From contig JAKJDA010000024.1 of NCBI GenBank assembly GCA_022706165.1, positions 7,486 to 15,671 on the forward strand: 8,186 nt of DNA. The letters run 5' to 3'. Each line of letters opens with the position of its first letter. Positions within the stretch are counted from its first letter, which is position 1. Both the position numbers and the translations under genes were made by a program. The stretch is from Candidatus Hydrogenedentota bacterium. GTDB taxonomy: Bacteria > Hydrogenedentota > Hydrogenedentia > Hydrogenedentales > SLHB01. Of the stretch, positions 1-6,954 are shown piece after piece. A model generated the notes under the pieces. That model had not been told where the DNA came from. It worked only from the letters and a program-made list of their open reading frames with translations, and searched no databases.

Positions 1-645
1 CATGCCGTAGCCGTATGCCATGAAATAAAACACGATGAAGTTCACCGCGGGCAGCTCATCCGCGGGAATGCCCCAAAACACAGCCGGCTGAAACAGTATC
101 GCCGTCAAGCGGCGGTTCGTGACATATCGCTCCAGAAAACGGCGCGTGGACATATAGCTGTATCGAAGAAAGCCGGGCAAACGGGGCAAAAACGGCGGAA
201 TTGTCCGCCACGCGCTCAGCGAATCGTCGAGCGCCCGCGCGTAGAGGCTTCCCAACCGCTCCAGGGTTCGAAAAAGAGCCCCAAGCCCCTCGCGCTCCTC
301 GGGAAACGCCTCCGCGAGTTGAGAAAACAAGGCGGCGTACGAAGGGGCCATTCGAATCGAATAGGCGCCCAATCGCGCGTGAACGCCTTGCTCGATTCTC
401 GTTATCGTCACGCGATCGAGAATTCCCAACTCGGCAAACAACGCGCTGAATTCGTGGCCGGAACCCAGCGCCGGAACCATTCGCGGCGACACGTCGAATG
501 CGTAGCCTTCCCGCATGAACGAGACGGCATATCCGCCCAGACGCGGCTCCTTTTCAAAAATCGTGACGGCATGTCCCTGCGACGCGCAGACGACGGCGGC
601 GCTCAAACCGCCCACGCCGCCCCCTACAATGGCAACCTCTTTCAT
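1..645 (-). CDS. Phytoene desaturase-like FAD-dependent oxidoreductase (C-terminus beyond window)
   Basis: This frame is open from the ATG at 645 to the left window edge, giving 215 residues. The N-terminus is a classic dinucleotide-binding fold: strand VAIVGGGVGG (residues 4-13, GxGxxG), an acidic residue ending the second strand (FEKE, Glu31), then RLGGYA at 35-40 and a GYAFDVSPRM stretch. This order is typical of the CrtI/phytoene desaturase and carotenoid isomerase family. Such enzymes use FAD to desaturate, saturate or isomerise long polyene or isoprenoid chains, usually at the membrane. The gene starts 43 bases after the preceding ketosynthase-like gene and is probably in the same operon; its Shine-Dalgarno is weak. 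Similar genes occur in flexirubin-type and candidate ladderane clusters, so an acyl chain made by the neighbouring synthase is a plausible substrate, but this is inference. A carotenoid substrate or a general amine-oxidase-like flavoprotein cannot be excluded while the substrate-binding half is missing. Confidence 0.88.
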   Translation of the reverse strand, partial: MKEVAIVGGGVGGLSAAVVCASQGHAVTIFEKEPRLGGYAVSFMREGYAFDVSPRMVPALGSGHEFSALFAELGILDRVTITRIEQGVHARLGAYSIRMAPSYAALFSQLAEAFPEEREGLGALFRTLERLGSLYARALDDSLSAWRTIPPFLPRLPGFLRYSYMSTRRFLERYVTNRRLTAILFQPAVFWGIPADELPAVNFIVFYFMAYGYGM

Positions 646-688
646 GGGCGAAGTCTACCGGGCATGAGCAAAGGACGCAACCGAATCG
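646..688 (-). other. Short intergenic spacer
   Basis: This is a 43-base gap between the non-catalytic ketosynthase-like gene and the desaturase. I see no hairpin with a T-run and no promoter-like boxes, so the desaturase is probably read through from upstream. Confidence 0.5.
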
Positions 689-1804
689 TCACGACGCGAC
701 GAGACAGGCGCCATGATATCCGGAGGGAGACGCATGATATACGAGCGCACGCGTAATGCGCTCCGCCGGGGCGGCATGGAGGAGGCGGAGCCGATCGGGC
801 AGCGCCCCCGTATGCACCGCCTCGACCGCAAGCGCCGTCCCCAACGCGGAGGCCGTGCAAAACTCGCCGGTCGCGTGCTTGTAAACGGCGTAGGCGAAAT
901 TTCCGCCGGCTGCGGCCAAGCATTCTTCGATAACGCCCGAATACGCTGCGTCCGTGCGCGCATCGCCGGTTGCCCCGAGCACCACGAGTTGAATATCGGC
1001 CCATTGCGCGCCCGCCTCGGCGATCAGGCTCTCAAGGAAGACCCGGGCGGACTCTCGCGCCTCGCCGCGCCCCAAACGCGCCGCACAGGCCGCGATCCGC
1101 GCGATGGGATCGGGAACGAATCCCGGACGTGCGAGCAGAAACGCCGCTGCGCCTTCGCCGGGCAACGCGCCCGCCTGGGCAGACGCCTCCGCCATCGGCG
1201 CGAGCGGATCCGGGGAACGGCGCCACCACCCGTGCGCCTGTCCAAATTTCACGGCATACGGAGTCCACTCGTCCGCGCCGCACGCCACAGCGGCATCGCA
1301 GCGCCTCGCATGCAGCAAAAACATGGCGCGCCGCAGCGCCAACTCAAACGAAATCGCGCCGTGCGTGACCGTGCAGTTTTCGCCCTTGAACCCCAGTTCC
1401 ATGGCGATCTCGGAAGCCAGCGCGTTGTGGACGGAATTGATGAAATGGCTTGGCCGCGGAAAACGCTGCCCCGGTCCCAGCACGCTCTTCAAGAAAGCGG
1501 CCGTGCTTCCCGTCTCGCCAAGCCCCGTGCCCACGCACACGGCGCCTCGTTCGCCAACGTCCGGCGGCAGCGCGCCGTCGGGGGCCGCAAGCAGCGTCGC
1601 GCCTAGAGCCAGTTGCTGCGCCCGCCCCAACCGACGCAACTTGCCGGGAACGATTAGGTCTTTTCCCGGCGCCGCCGCGCAGGCATACGCCGGATAGGAC
1701 TCGCCGCCCAGTTCCTGCGGCAATGCTCGCATTTCGGGCGCGGGCGCGGGAAAAATGCTTCCAACGCCCGCAACGTCGACGGCGAGGTGTCGCGCCTCGA
1801 TCAT
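689..1804 (-). CDS. Non-catalytic ketosynthase-fold protein (chain-length-factor-like)
   Basis: This 371-residue protein has the length and fold signals of a ketosynthase but none of the catalytic triad. At the nucleophile position the motif reads VTHGAISFE (146-154), with Ala150 where Cys is expected. The first His region reads LGATGDARTD (277-286) with no HGTGT. The Lys/second-His region reads YKHATGEFCTASA (308-320), with Glu314 where the second His would be. From memory, the H..(3)..SFE and KHxxGE..TASA motifs match ketosynthase-like proteins of Bacteroidetes flexirubin/dialkylresorcinol clusters. If so, the replacements are a conserved family trait, not decay. It probably pairs with a catalytic ketosynthase and shapes the acyl tunnel, most likely the one encoded just upstream, with which it shares an ATGA overlap (stop 1803-1801, start 1804). 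It might instead be a decarboxylase or a scaffold. The ATG at 1804 is chosen because of the overlap. Confidence 0.8.
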   Translation of the reverse strand: MIEARHLAVDVAGVGSIFPAPAPEMRALPQELGGESYPAYACAAAPGKDLIVPGKLRRLGRAQQLALGATLLAAPDGALPPDVGERGAVCVGTGLGETGSTAAFLKSVLGPGQRFPRPSHFINSVHNALASEIAMELGFKGENCTVTHGAISFELALRRAMFLLHARRCDAAVACGADEWTPYAVKFGQAHGWWRRSPDPLAPMAEASAQAGALPGEGAAAFLLARPGFVPDPIARIAACAARLGRGEARESARVFLESLIAEAGAQWADIQLVVLGATGDARTDAAYSGVIEECLAAAGGNFAYAVYKHATGEFCTASALGTALAVEAVHTGALPDRLRLLHAAPAERITRALVYHASPSGYHGACLVAS

Positions 1805-3015
1805 GAAGCCTTTTCCTCCCCCGCGACACGCGAGAAGACAAGCGATGCGTTGCTGCCGCCAAAACCCAACGAGTTGCTCATCACGACGCGCAGCGCCGCG
1901 GGAGTCGTGTGCAGGCACGGCGCGAACGGCAGCGACGGATCCGCGACTTCCAGACCCAAATTCGCGGGCACATACTGGCGGCGCAACGCCAAGATCGCCA
2001 CGATGGCCTCGATGGCCCCCGCCGCCGCAAGCGTGTGGCCGAAAAAACGCTTGGTCGATGATATCCACGGAAATCTTGGCGAAAAGACATCCGTAAGCGC
2101 CTTGCCCTCGGCGATGTCGTTGTCGATCGTGCCGGTGCCGTGCGCGTTGACATAATCCACGTCTTCGGGCGAAAGCCCCGCTTCGGCGAGCGCCGTCTGC
2201 ATGGCGCGCACGATGCCCGCGCCGCCGGGAGCAGGGGCCGTGCAATGATGCGCATCGCACGTGTTCGCCGCGCCGCAAAGCCGCGCCAGCGCTCGCGCCC
2301 CGCGCGCCTGAGCGTGCGCCTCCGATTCAAGCGCAAGAATGCCCGCGCCTTCGCCCAGGCACATCCCGGCGCGGCGCGCATCGAACGGCTTGCATCCATC
2401 CGGCGCGACCACCAGCAACGACAGAAACCCGCAGACCGTCAGGCGCGTCAACGAATCCGCCCCGCCCGCGAGCATCATGTCCGCCTCGCCGCTCGCAATC
2501 ATGTCGCGGGCAACGGAAATGGCTGCGGCGCCCGAGGTGCAGGCCACCGACACCGTGCTGCACGGACCGCCAAGGTTCAACGCCTCGGCGATCGCATTCG
2601 TCGCGCAAGAACATTCATGCCGGCGCAAGAGTTCCAGGTTCGGATCGGCCCCGCAAAGCGTTTGTGCGACATATTCCTCGGAGTCCAGCATGCCGCCAGT
2701 GCATACGCCGAGCGCGACGCCGATGCCGCGGCGCGCTTCGAGAGGAAGCGCGGACAGCCCCGCGTGTTCGAAGGCTTGGCGCGCCGCACAGACGGCCAAA
2801 TGTTCGGTGCGCGATCCCAGGCGCAAGCCGCTGCGCACCGCAGGGTCTTCCTTCACCTCGCCCACGAGGAGCGCGGGACGATCGTCGAGACGGAACAGCG
2901 ACAGTTGGCGCAAGCCGCTGCGTTCGTCGCGCAAGGCGAACCACGTCTCCTCCAGGGTCCAGCCCAAGGCGGAGACGATGCCCATGCCCGTGATGACGAC
3001 GCGCCGTTCGGTCAT
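1801..3015 (-). CDS. Beta-ketoacyl-ACP synthase, FabF-like (KS3)
   Basis: This is a complete 404-residue condensing enzyme that extends an ACP-bound acyl chain by decarboxylative condensation with malonyl-ACP. It opens with the usual RRVVITGMGIVSALG strand (4-18). The triad is intact: Cys159 in SVACTSG, His292 in NAHGTGTIDND, and His327 in TKRFFGHTLAAAG with Lys322. The closing LGFGGSNASLV motif is at 383-393. The HGTGT..ND form, in place of the HGTST..GD of housekeeping FabF/FabB, recalls ketosynthases of aryl polyene and related secondary clusters. The length is normal for the family. Its ATG overlaps the ACP2 stop as ATGA, and its own stop overlaps the next start the same way. ACP2, this enzyme and the non-catalytic partner downstream therefore look like one co-translated condensing unit. 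The exact chain length and starter cannot be read from the sequence. Confidence 0.95.
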   Translation of the reverse strand: MTERRVVITGMGIVSALGWTLEETWFALRDERSGLRQLSLFRLDDRPALLVGEVKEDPAVRSGLRLGSRTEHLAVCAARQAFEHAGLSALPLEARRGIGVALGVCTGGMLDSEEYVAQTLCGADPNLELLRRHECSCATNAIAEALNLGGPCSTVSVACTSGAAAISVARDMIASGEADMMLAGGADSLTRLTVCGFLSLLVVAPDGCKPFDARRAGMCLGEGAGILALESEAHAQARGARALARLCGAANTCDAHHCTAPAPGGAGIVRAMQTALAEAGLSPEDVDYVNAHGTGTIDNDIAEGKALTDVFSPRFPWISSTKRFFGHTLAAAGAIEAIVAILALRRQYVPANLGLEVADPSLPFAPCLHTTPAALRVVMSNSLGFGGSNASLVFSRVAGEEKAS

Positions 3016-3269
3016 GTCACGCGGCGCTCCCGAACGAACGCCGCCAGCGCGCCGACGGAAGCGAAGGCGGCCTTGCCAATCTCGGCGTCCGCTACTTTGA
3101 TGCCGTAGTTGCGATGCAACATCACAATCAGTTCCAGCGCGTCGATCGAATCCAGCCCCAGCCCCTCGCCAAACAACGGAGCCGCCGGATCGATGCTTTC
3201 CGGCGCGACCTGCTGAAGATTCAAGGCCTCGACAATCCCTTTCGCCACTTCCAACTCCAAGGCGTCCAT
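3012..3269 (-). CDS. Acyl carrier protein (ACP2)
   Basis: This is an 85-residue acidic four-helix carrier protein. The phosphopantetheine attachment site is Ser41 in GLGLDSIDALELI (36-48), preceded by an acidic linker and followed by a basic-to-neutral helix III. It carries the growing acyl chain as a thioester on 4'-phosphopantetheine in the cytosol. The start at 3269 is supported by a GGAAGGGA Shine-Dalgarno five bases upstream; the frame runs open further upstream, but that stretch overlaps the previous gene and is Arg-rich. The 56-base gap before it is the only clean intergenic spacer with its own strong ribosome site in the middle of the operon, so ACP2 may be translated independently and more abundantly, as carriers usually are. 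It is clearly different in sequence from ACP1, which suggests separate partner enzymes. Confidence 0.95.
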   Translation of the reverse strand: MDALELEVAKGIVEALNLQQVAPESIDPAAPLFGEGLGLDSIDALELIVMLHRNYGIKVADAEIGKAAFASVGALAAFVRERRVT

Positions 3270-3325
3270 GATTCCCTTCCGGAGAAAGCTCGCCGCGCCG
3301 TAGCGCCGTTGCAGTCCCCTTCTCT
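3270..3325 (-). other. Short intergenic spacer before ACP2
   Basis: This is a 56-base gap between the chain-length-factor-like gene and ACP2. It contains the ACP2 ribosome site and a GC-rich stretch, with no terminator-like hairpin followed by T residues and no recognisable promoter. Confidence 0.5.
3273..3280 (-). promoter_or_regulatory. Ribosome binding site of ACP2
   Basis: The minus strand reads GGAAGGGA, ending three bases before the ATG at 3269 (AAGG core five bases away). It is one of the two clearest Shine-Dalgarno sites in the window and decides the ACP2 start. Confidence 0.7.
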
Positions 3326-4099
3326 TTACCGTTGCGCCGTAACGACCAGCGCCTCGTCGCGCCGCAGCGCCGCCGGACTTGCAAACGCGGCGTCGCGTTC
3401 GCCGCGCACGCATGCGCGCAGGACGGACAGCGCATTTCCGCCCGTCGTCTCGGTGTCGCTCGCACAGTGAATCGACACCGCAGCCAATGGCGCGCGATCA
3501 CGCGCGCGCGCATACTCCAAACGCTCAATCAGAAACGCCGACGCCTCCCAGGCGTCCGGCGCATCAAAGCCGGGCATTTTCGCGGCCGTTCCGGGCGTCA
3601 CCCCATCGCATGCAAGACACACGCATGCGCGCGCTTCGCCGCTCTCAACGAGACGCACGCCCTCCCACAGAGCAGTCAAGCCGCTCGCCTCGCCCGCCAG
3701 GAAACATGCGTTGGGGCCGCCGAGTTTGTAGCGCATGGCGACCTCCGCAATGACGGAACTCGGCAAGGTGTACGTGAACAGCGCCGGGCTCGCGCCTTCG
3801 GGCCGCCACAGCGTCGCGAAAAACGACGCGTCCGCGTCGAGGCATCCGTAACGCGTTCCCAAGGACACGCCGATGTCCGCATGAACGCCATCCCGCGGCG
3901 GCTTCAGCCCCAGCAATTCCGCCGCAACCATCGCCAACTTGCACGGCGGATCAAGCCGCCCAAAACGCGGAAACGCCTCCGGAAACGCCTCCGGCCACTG
4001 CGCCGCATCCTGTCCAAACGCGCCCCCCGCGCCCCGCGCCCCGCAAAAGCCCCGCGCATCGGCAAATCCCCACGCCGTGATAACGATGTCGTCGCTCAT
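3326..4099 (-). CDS. Beta-ketoacyl synthase chain-length-factor-like protein (half-length, Cys replaced by Glu)
   Basis: This 257-residue protein covers only the N-terminal half of a ketosynthase, as in the ketoacyl-synt_2 family (PF13723), which includes the chain-length-factor subunit ApeC of aryl polyene synthases. It begins MSDDIVITAWG, like a ketosynthase first strand. The nucleophile region aligns as GGPNACFLAGEASGLTAL (127-144), so Glu137 sits exactly where neighbouring ketosynthases carry Cys. Neither catalytic His region exists. In related heterodimers the partner does the chemistry and this subunit sets chain length; the same role is inferred here, with KS2 (4096-5256) as partner because their genes overlap by four bases (ATGA at 4099-4096). 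A Gly/Ala-rich segment at 19-34 and a duplicated PEAF (36-43), from a 12-base tandem repeat, are local oddities. A role as an independent enzyme is unlikely. Confidence 0.85.
   Translation of the reverse strand: MSDDIVITAWGFADARGFCGARGAGGAFGQDAAQWPEAFPEAFPRFGRLDPPCKLAMVAAELLGLKPPRDGVHADIGVSLGTRYGCLDADASFFATLWRPEGASPALFTYTLPSSVIAEVAMRYKLGGPNACFLAGEASGLTALWEGVRLVESGEARACVCLACDGVTPGTAAKMPGFDAPDAWEASAFLIERLEYARARDRAPLAAVSIHCASDTETTGGNALSVLRACVRGERDAAFASPAALRRDEALVVTAQR
3969..3992. repeat. 12-base perfect tandem duplication
   Basis: The unit GGAAACGCCTCC occurs twice in a row (3969-3980 and 3981-3992). It lies in frame inside the chain-length-factor-like gene and encodes PEAFPEAF. It looks like a simple slippage duplication in a flexible N-terminal segment. 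Confidence 0.9.
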
Positions 4100-5256
4100 G
4101 CCGCTTCCATGCTCGTAAGCGCCACGGCGGCGTTCACGCCGCCAAATCCGGATTTCATCGACACGATCGCGTCGAGACGCGGCACGGGCATGTGCTCCGC
4201 CGGAATGCGCAACGCAACGCCCGGATCGAGCGACTCGAGCCCCATCGACGCGGGAATCGTCCGCTGCTCCATCGCCTTCAAACACAACGCCAACTCAATG
4301 ACGCCGCACGCGCCCAGCGTATGCCCAAAATATCCCTTCATCGAGGTCATCGGCGGCGCATTTTCGCCGAAGACCGCCGTGACGGCCTTCATCTCCATGG
4401 CATCGTTGTACGCCGTGCCCGTGCCGTGAGCATTGATGTAATCGATGGCCTCCGGCGCCATCCCGGCCATGGCAAGCGCGCCGCGCAGGGCGCGTTGCAG
4501 GCCTTCGCCCGTGGGCGACGGCCCCGTCAGGTGGTGAGCGTCGTTGGTCACGGCCCAGCCGCGCACAACGCCCAGTCCCGCCCCGGCCAAACTCCCCGCG
4601 CGACACAACGCGATCGCGCCGGCGCCTTCGCCAAGCGACAGACCCGTCCGATTCGCGTCGAACGGGCGACAGGGATCCAGGCTCAGCGCGGCCAAACTCG
4701 AAAACCCGCCGAGAACAAATTCATTCAACACATCGACGCCGACGACAAGCATATGTTCCGCGTCGTTCCGACGCAGCAGGCGCGCCGCCTGCGCCACCGC
4801 GACCAGCCCCGACGCGCACGCGTTGGACACGGCAAGAACGGGGCCCTCAAGTCCAAGCGCCTGCGCGAGGTCGATCGCCAACGCGGCGGGATCATAGTGC
4901 GCGGGCCACTGCGCGATCTCGCCGCGGAGCGCCGCGCCGAGGCCGTCGAGATCGGCTTTCGTCGTCGCAAGGACAAGCCCCGTCCGATCGCGCGATCCCG
5001 GGGTCTGCCGCAAGGCCTGCCGGGCCGCATGCAAGGCAAGTCGGCGCACGCGCGCGCCCGGCGGCGCCTCAAGCGCGGCCTCGAGTTCGGCGGGAATTTC
5101 GCCTGCCACGTCGCTGCGATACCGTCCGCGCGGCAAGCGTTGCATGGGGCGAATGCCGCGAATGTTGCGCATCATGCCGCTCCATGCCGCCTCGACATCC
5201 GCGCCGAGCGCTGTGACGGCGGACGCCGCCGTGATGACGCACGGGGAGCTATTCAT
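4096..5256 (-). CDS. Beta-ketoacyl-ACP synthase, FabF-like (KS2)
   Basis: This 386-residue condensing enzyme has a complete active site: Cys147 in SNACASG, His277 in NAHGTGTAYND (275-285), and His312 in KGYFGHTLGACG with Lys307. It ends with KSGFGGVNAAV (368-378). As in KS3, HGTGT..ND replaces the housekeeping HGTST..GD form, which points to a specialised secondary-pathway synthase. The N-terminal 60 residues are shorter and more divergent than in FabF. The ATG at 5256 is preferred because MNSSPCVITAASAVTALG gives the canonical first strand, and it overlaps the thioesterase stop by eight bases. No good Shine-Dalgarno precedes it, so translation is probably coupled. Its stop overlaps the start of the chain-length-factor-like gene, so the two very likely form a heterodimer like ApeO/ApeC; this pairing is inferred. 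Confidence 0.94.
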   Translation of the reverse strand: MNSSPCVITAASAVTALGADVEAAWSGMMRNIRGIRPMQRLPRGRYRSDVAGEIPAELEAALEAPPGARVRRLALHAARQALRQTPGSRDRTGLVLATTKADLDGLGAALRGEIAQWPAHYDPAALAIDLAQALGLEGPVLAVSNACASGLVAVAQAARLLRRNDAEHMLVVGVDVLNEFVLGGFSSLAALSLDPCRPFDANRTGLSLGEGAGAIALCRAGSLAGAGLGVVRGWAVTNDAHHLTGPSPTGEGLQRALRGALAMAGMAPEAIDYINAHGTGTAYNDAMEMKAVTAVFGENAPPMTSMKGYFGHTLGACGVIELALCLKAMEQRTIPASMGLESLDPGVALRIPAEHMPVPRLDAIVSMKSGFGGVNAAVALTSMEAA

Positions 5257-5716
5257 CGGAACCCAGCATGGAGCCGGCCCACAACGCATAGAAACGGTTC
5301 ATGAAATCCGGCGACGATAGCAGCAACTCGCCGTTGAGCGTGGTAAACGCCTGGACCGTGCGGCCCACGGCAAGCAGGGTTTGGTCCGCACGGCGCCGCG
5401 CTTCGAAATGAAAAACCGCCTTGGCTGCGTCCTGCCGGAACAGGCGCGCCGTTATATCCAGTTCGTCGCCGTATTTCGCCGGGCTCAGATAATCGCAGGA
5501 GACCTGCACGATCGGAGCCATGAGGCCCGCGCCGGCAATCTCGTCGAAGCCAAGGGCATACCGGCGCCCAAAGGCCTCGCGCGCGGCCTCGAAATAGGCG
5601 AGATAGTTGCCGTGCCACACGACCCCCAACGCATCGACCTCGCGCAACTGCACGTGCAATGAAATGGCGTGCTCCAGGTATTTCCCGCGTGGCAGTTTCG
5701 CCCGGCGTGATGGCAA
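5249..5716 (-). CDS. Hot-dog-fold acyl-ACP/acyl-CoA thioesterase (4HBT/YbgC type)
   Basis: The protein is a small single-domain thioesterase, about 155 residues from the proposed start. Its signature is LREVDALGVVWHGNYLAYFEAAR (residues 24-46): Asp28 matches the catalytic Asp of 4-hydroxybenzoyl-CoA thioesterases, followed by the G-V-V-W-H-x-N-Y run and Glu43. A second conserved strand, VSCDYLSPAKYGDEL (72-86), follows. It probably releases or edits acyl chains from the carriers. The start is uncertain. There is no ATG near the domain; a TTG at 5716 lies nine bases after a GGAGG, whereas upstream the same frame runs open into the radical SAM gene only as a shadow. A nearby CTG (LEHAISL) is also possible. 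Coding character in another frame just upstream raises the possibility of a frameshift (see findings). The stop overlaps the KS2 start. Confidence 0.85.
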   Translation of the reverse strand: MPSRRAKLPRGKYLEHAISLHVQLREVDALGVVWHGNYLAYFEAAREAFGRRYALGFDEIAGAGLMAPIVQVSCDYLSPAKYGDELDITARLFRQDAAKAVFHFEARRRADQTLLAVGRTVQAFTTLNGELLLSSPDFMNRFYALWAGSMLGSDE

Positions 5717-5838
5717 CGAGCATTTCCTCCAAGAGCCGTTCCAGCGCGATGCGCGGCGCCGGAAACGGGGACATTGCGCACAGGCCGCGGCGGGCCGCCG
5801 TTCCGGGAAAAGCCGCACAGGCCCCCTCGCAATCGGAA
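5717..5838 (-). other. Unexplained spacer between radical SAM and thioesterase genes
   Basis: These 122 bases separate the radical SAM stop (TAA, 5841-5839) from the proposed thioesterase start, in an operon where most junctions overlap. One minus-strand frame stays open across it. From an ATG at 5774, which lacks a Shine-Dalgarno, that frame gives a plausible-looking peptide (MSPFPAPRIALERLLEEM, then LVAITPGETATRE) with GC-rich third positions, before running on as a shadow of the thioesterase. I recognise no family. The stretch may be a decayed or frameshifted 5' part of the thioesterase, a tiny gene, or plain spacer. Confidence 0.4.
5726..5730 (-). promoter_or_regulatory. Shine-Dalgarno for the thioesterase
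   Basis: GGAGG on the minus strand, nine bases before the TTG at 5716 and only two before an out-of-frame ATG. The spacing favours the TTG as the thioesterase start. Confidence 0.5.
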
Positions 5839-6954
5839 TTATTCGCGACCGGCGTCCGGCGCGGCGCTGCTGATCCAACAATACGGGTCGCAACCCAAAT
5901 AATCGCCCGACATTTGAAACGCGTTGCCGCGGCAACCGTAGCACTCGTCGCCAAGCTCGCAGGTGCGGCACGCGCCCTTGACCCGCGCATGCGCATGGCG
6001 AAGTTCCTGAGCGACCGGATGGTCGCGCAAAATGTCCGCCAGCGCCGTCTCGCGCAGATTCCCCAACGAAATTTCGACGCCGACGCACGGGCAAACGTCG
6101 CCATTGGCCTTGATAAAGGCGCTGTAGGCGTGACGCCGACACGACGATCCCGCAAGCGGCGGATGCGGCGTCCAATACCGCCCATACCGCTCCCGATCGA
6201 TTCGGCTCAGTTCGAAAAAGACGTCTCTCGCCTCCTCCGGCGAAACGTAGAGTTCGTTGTGTTCGGTGGCGCGCCCCTGGAGCGTCATGCATTCGAAGTA
6301 GGGATGGATATTGCGTTCGCGCGCCCACACCCACAGGTCGGCCAAGCGATGTAGATTCTGCCGGCACACGATCGTTTGGATGCCAAGGCCATGCGTCTCG
6401 TCGGGATAGCCTGCGTCCATGAGCGCGGCCATGCCTTGCTCGATCCGGTTGAACGTCCCTTCGACGCCCGCAAGCGCATCCTGGACAGCGGCGACGTCGG
6501 AATTACGCTTGACCACCACCGTCACCTCGTGGCGATAGAAAAAGGCGGCAAGCTCCCCCGTCACCAGCGTGCCGTTCGTGAAAAGCTCGGCGTACATCCC
6601 CTCGTCGCGAATGCAGGCGATCAACTCGCGCAACTGCGGGTAACAGCACGGCTCGCCCCCGCCCAGTATCGCCACTTTCTTCGCGCCCAACGCCCGCGCC
6701 TGCCGCACGGCGCCCGTGAGTTCCTCGAAAGAAAACTCATCCGGAATGGGCCGTCCCGCTTCGGAATAACAGTACGTGCACCGGAGATTGCACAGGCGGG
6801 TCATTTCCAATTCGACCGAGAGCAGCCCATTCGTGCGCAAGGCCTCGTCTATTTCCTCACGCGAAAACTCCGTCCCCGCGATCGGGCGCGCCTTCTCCGC
6901 CGCCAGGTCTTTCATGAAACACGCCGTCTCCGCTGCCGCATTGGGCGGATTCAT
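5839..6954 (-). CDS. Radical SAM protein with SPASM domain
   Basis: This 371-residue protein has a canonical radical SAM cluster site, CNLRCTYC (Cys55, Cys59, Cys62), followed by the SAM-contacting GGGEP motif (98-102) and an LFTNGTLV strand (125-131). The C-terminus is a SPASM domain for auxiliary iron-sulfur clusters: Cys272, Cys288/Cys290, then CRTCELGDECYGC (329-341), Cys355 and Cys359. SPASM enzymes use the 5'-deoxyadenosyl radical mostly to modify peptides, but some act on other substrates. No precursor peptide is evident. The ATG at 6954 overlaps the ACP1 stop as ATGA, and an in-frame extension upstream to 7056 is only shadow sequence within ACP1. This tight coupling to a carrier protein inside a ketosynthase operon suggests action on a carrier-bound or released acyl product, perhaps C-H activation or cyclisation; that is inference. 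Anaerobic or microoxic function is likely, given the many clusters. Confidence 0.93.
   Translation of the reverse strand: MNPPNAAAETACFMKDLAAEKARPIAGTEFSREEIDEALRTNGLLSVELEMTRLCNLRCTYCYSEAGRPIPDEFSFEELTGAVRQARALGAKKVAILGGGEPCCYPQLRELIACIRDEGMYAELFTNGTLVTGELAAFFYRHEVTVVVKRNSDVAAVQDALAGVEGTFNRIEQGMAALMDAGYPDETHGLGIQTIVCRQNLHRLADLWVWARERNIHPYFECMTLQGRATEHNELYVSPEEARDVFFELSRIDRERYGRYWTPHPPLAGSSCRRHAYSAFIKANGDVCPCVGVEISLGNLRETALADILRDHPVAQELRHAHARVKGACRTCELGDECYGCRGNAFQMSGDYLGCDPYCWISSAAPDAGRE

Noticed and set aside
3270..3325. GC-rich inverted repeats before ACP2 as a transcription terminator
   Set aside because: No stable stem followed by a T-run on the minus strand; terminating here would split a functional operon.
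3016..3528. N-terminal extension of KS3 to 3528
   Set aside because: The extension runs through ACP2 and the chain-length-factor gene, is basic and low-complexity, and the ATG at 3015 gives the canonical ketosynthase start with an ATGA overlap.
4019..4055. C-rich GCGCCCCGCGCC-type tract as a regulatory or structural DNA element
   Set aside because: It lies in frame within the chain-length-factor-like gene and simply encodes a Gly/Ala-rich segment; GC bias explains it.
713..5304. Long plus-strand open frames (713-1606, 2140-3108, 3332-4429, 4192-5304)
   Set aside because: They lie antisense to genes with intact catalytic motifs, are Arg/Ala/Pro-rich and show no recognisable domain. Long antisense frames are expected in high-GC DNA.
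5253..5774. Full-length gene in the frame starting MSPFPAPRIALERLLEEM
   Set aside because: Past about 5685 this frame turns Arg-rich and patternless, while the alternative frame holds an unmistakable 4HBT thioesterase. Only its first part might be real.
5485..5832. Small minus-strand frame after the radical SAM stop as a peptide substrate for the SPASM enzyme
   Set aside because: TTG start without a Shine-Dalgarno, no leader-like region or repeated core motif, and it continues as a shadow across the thioesterase. Cys and Gly content alone is not enough.
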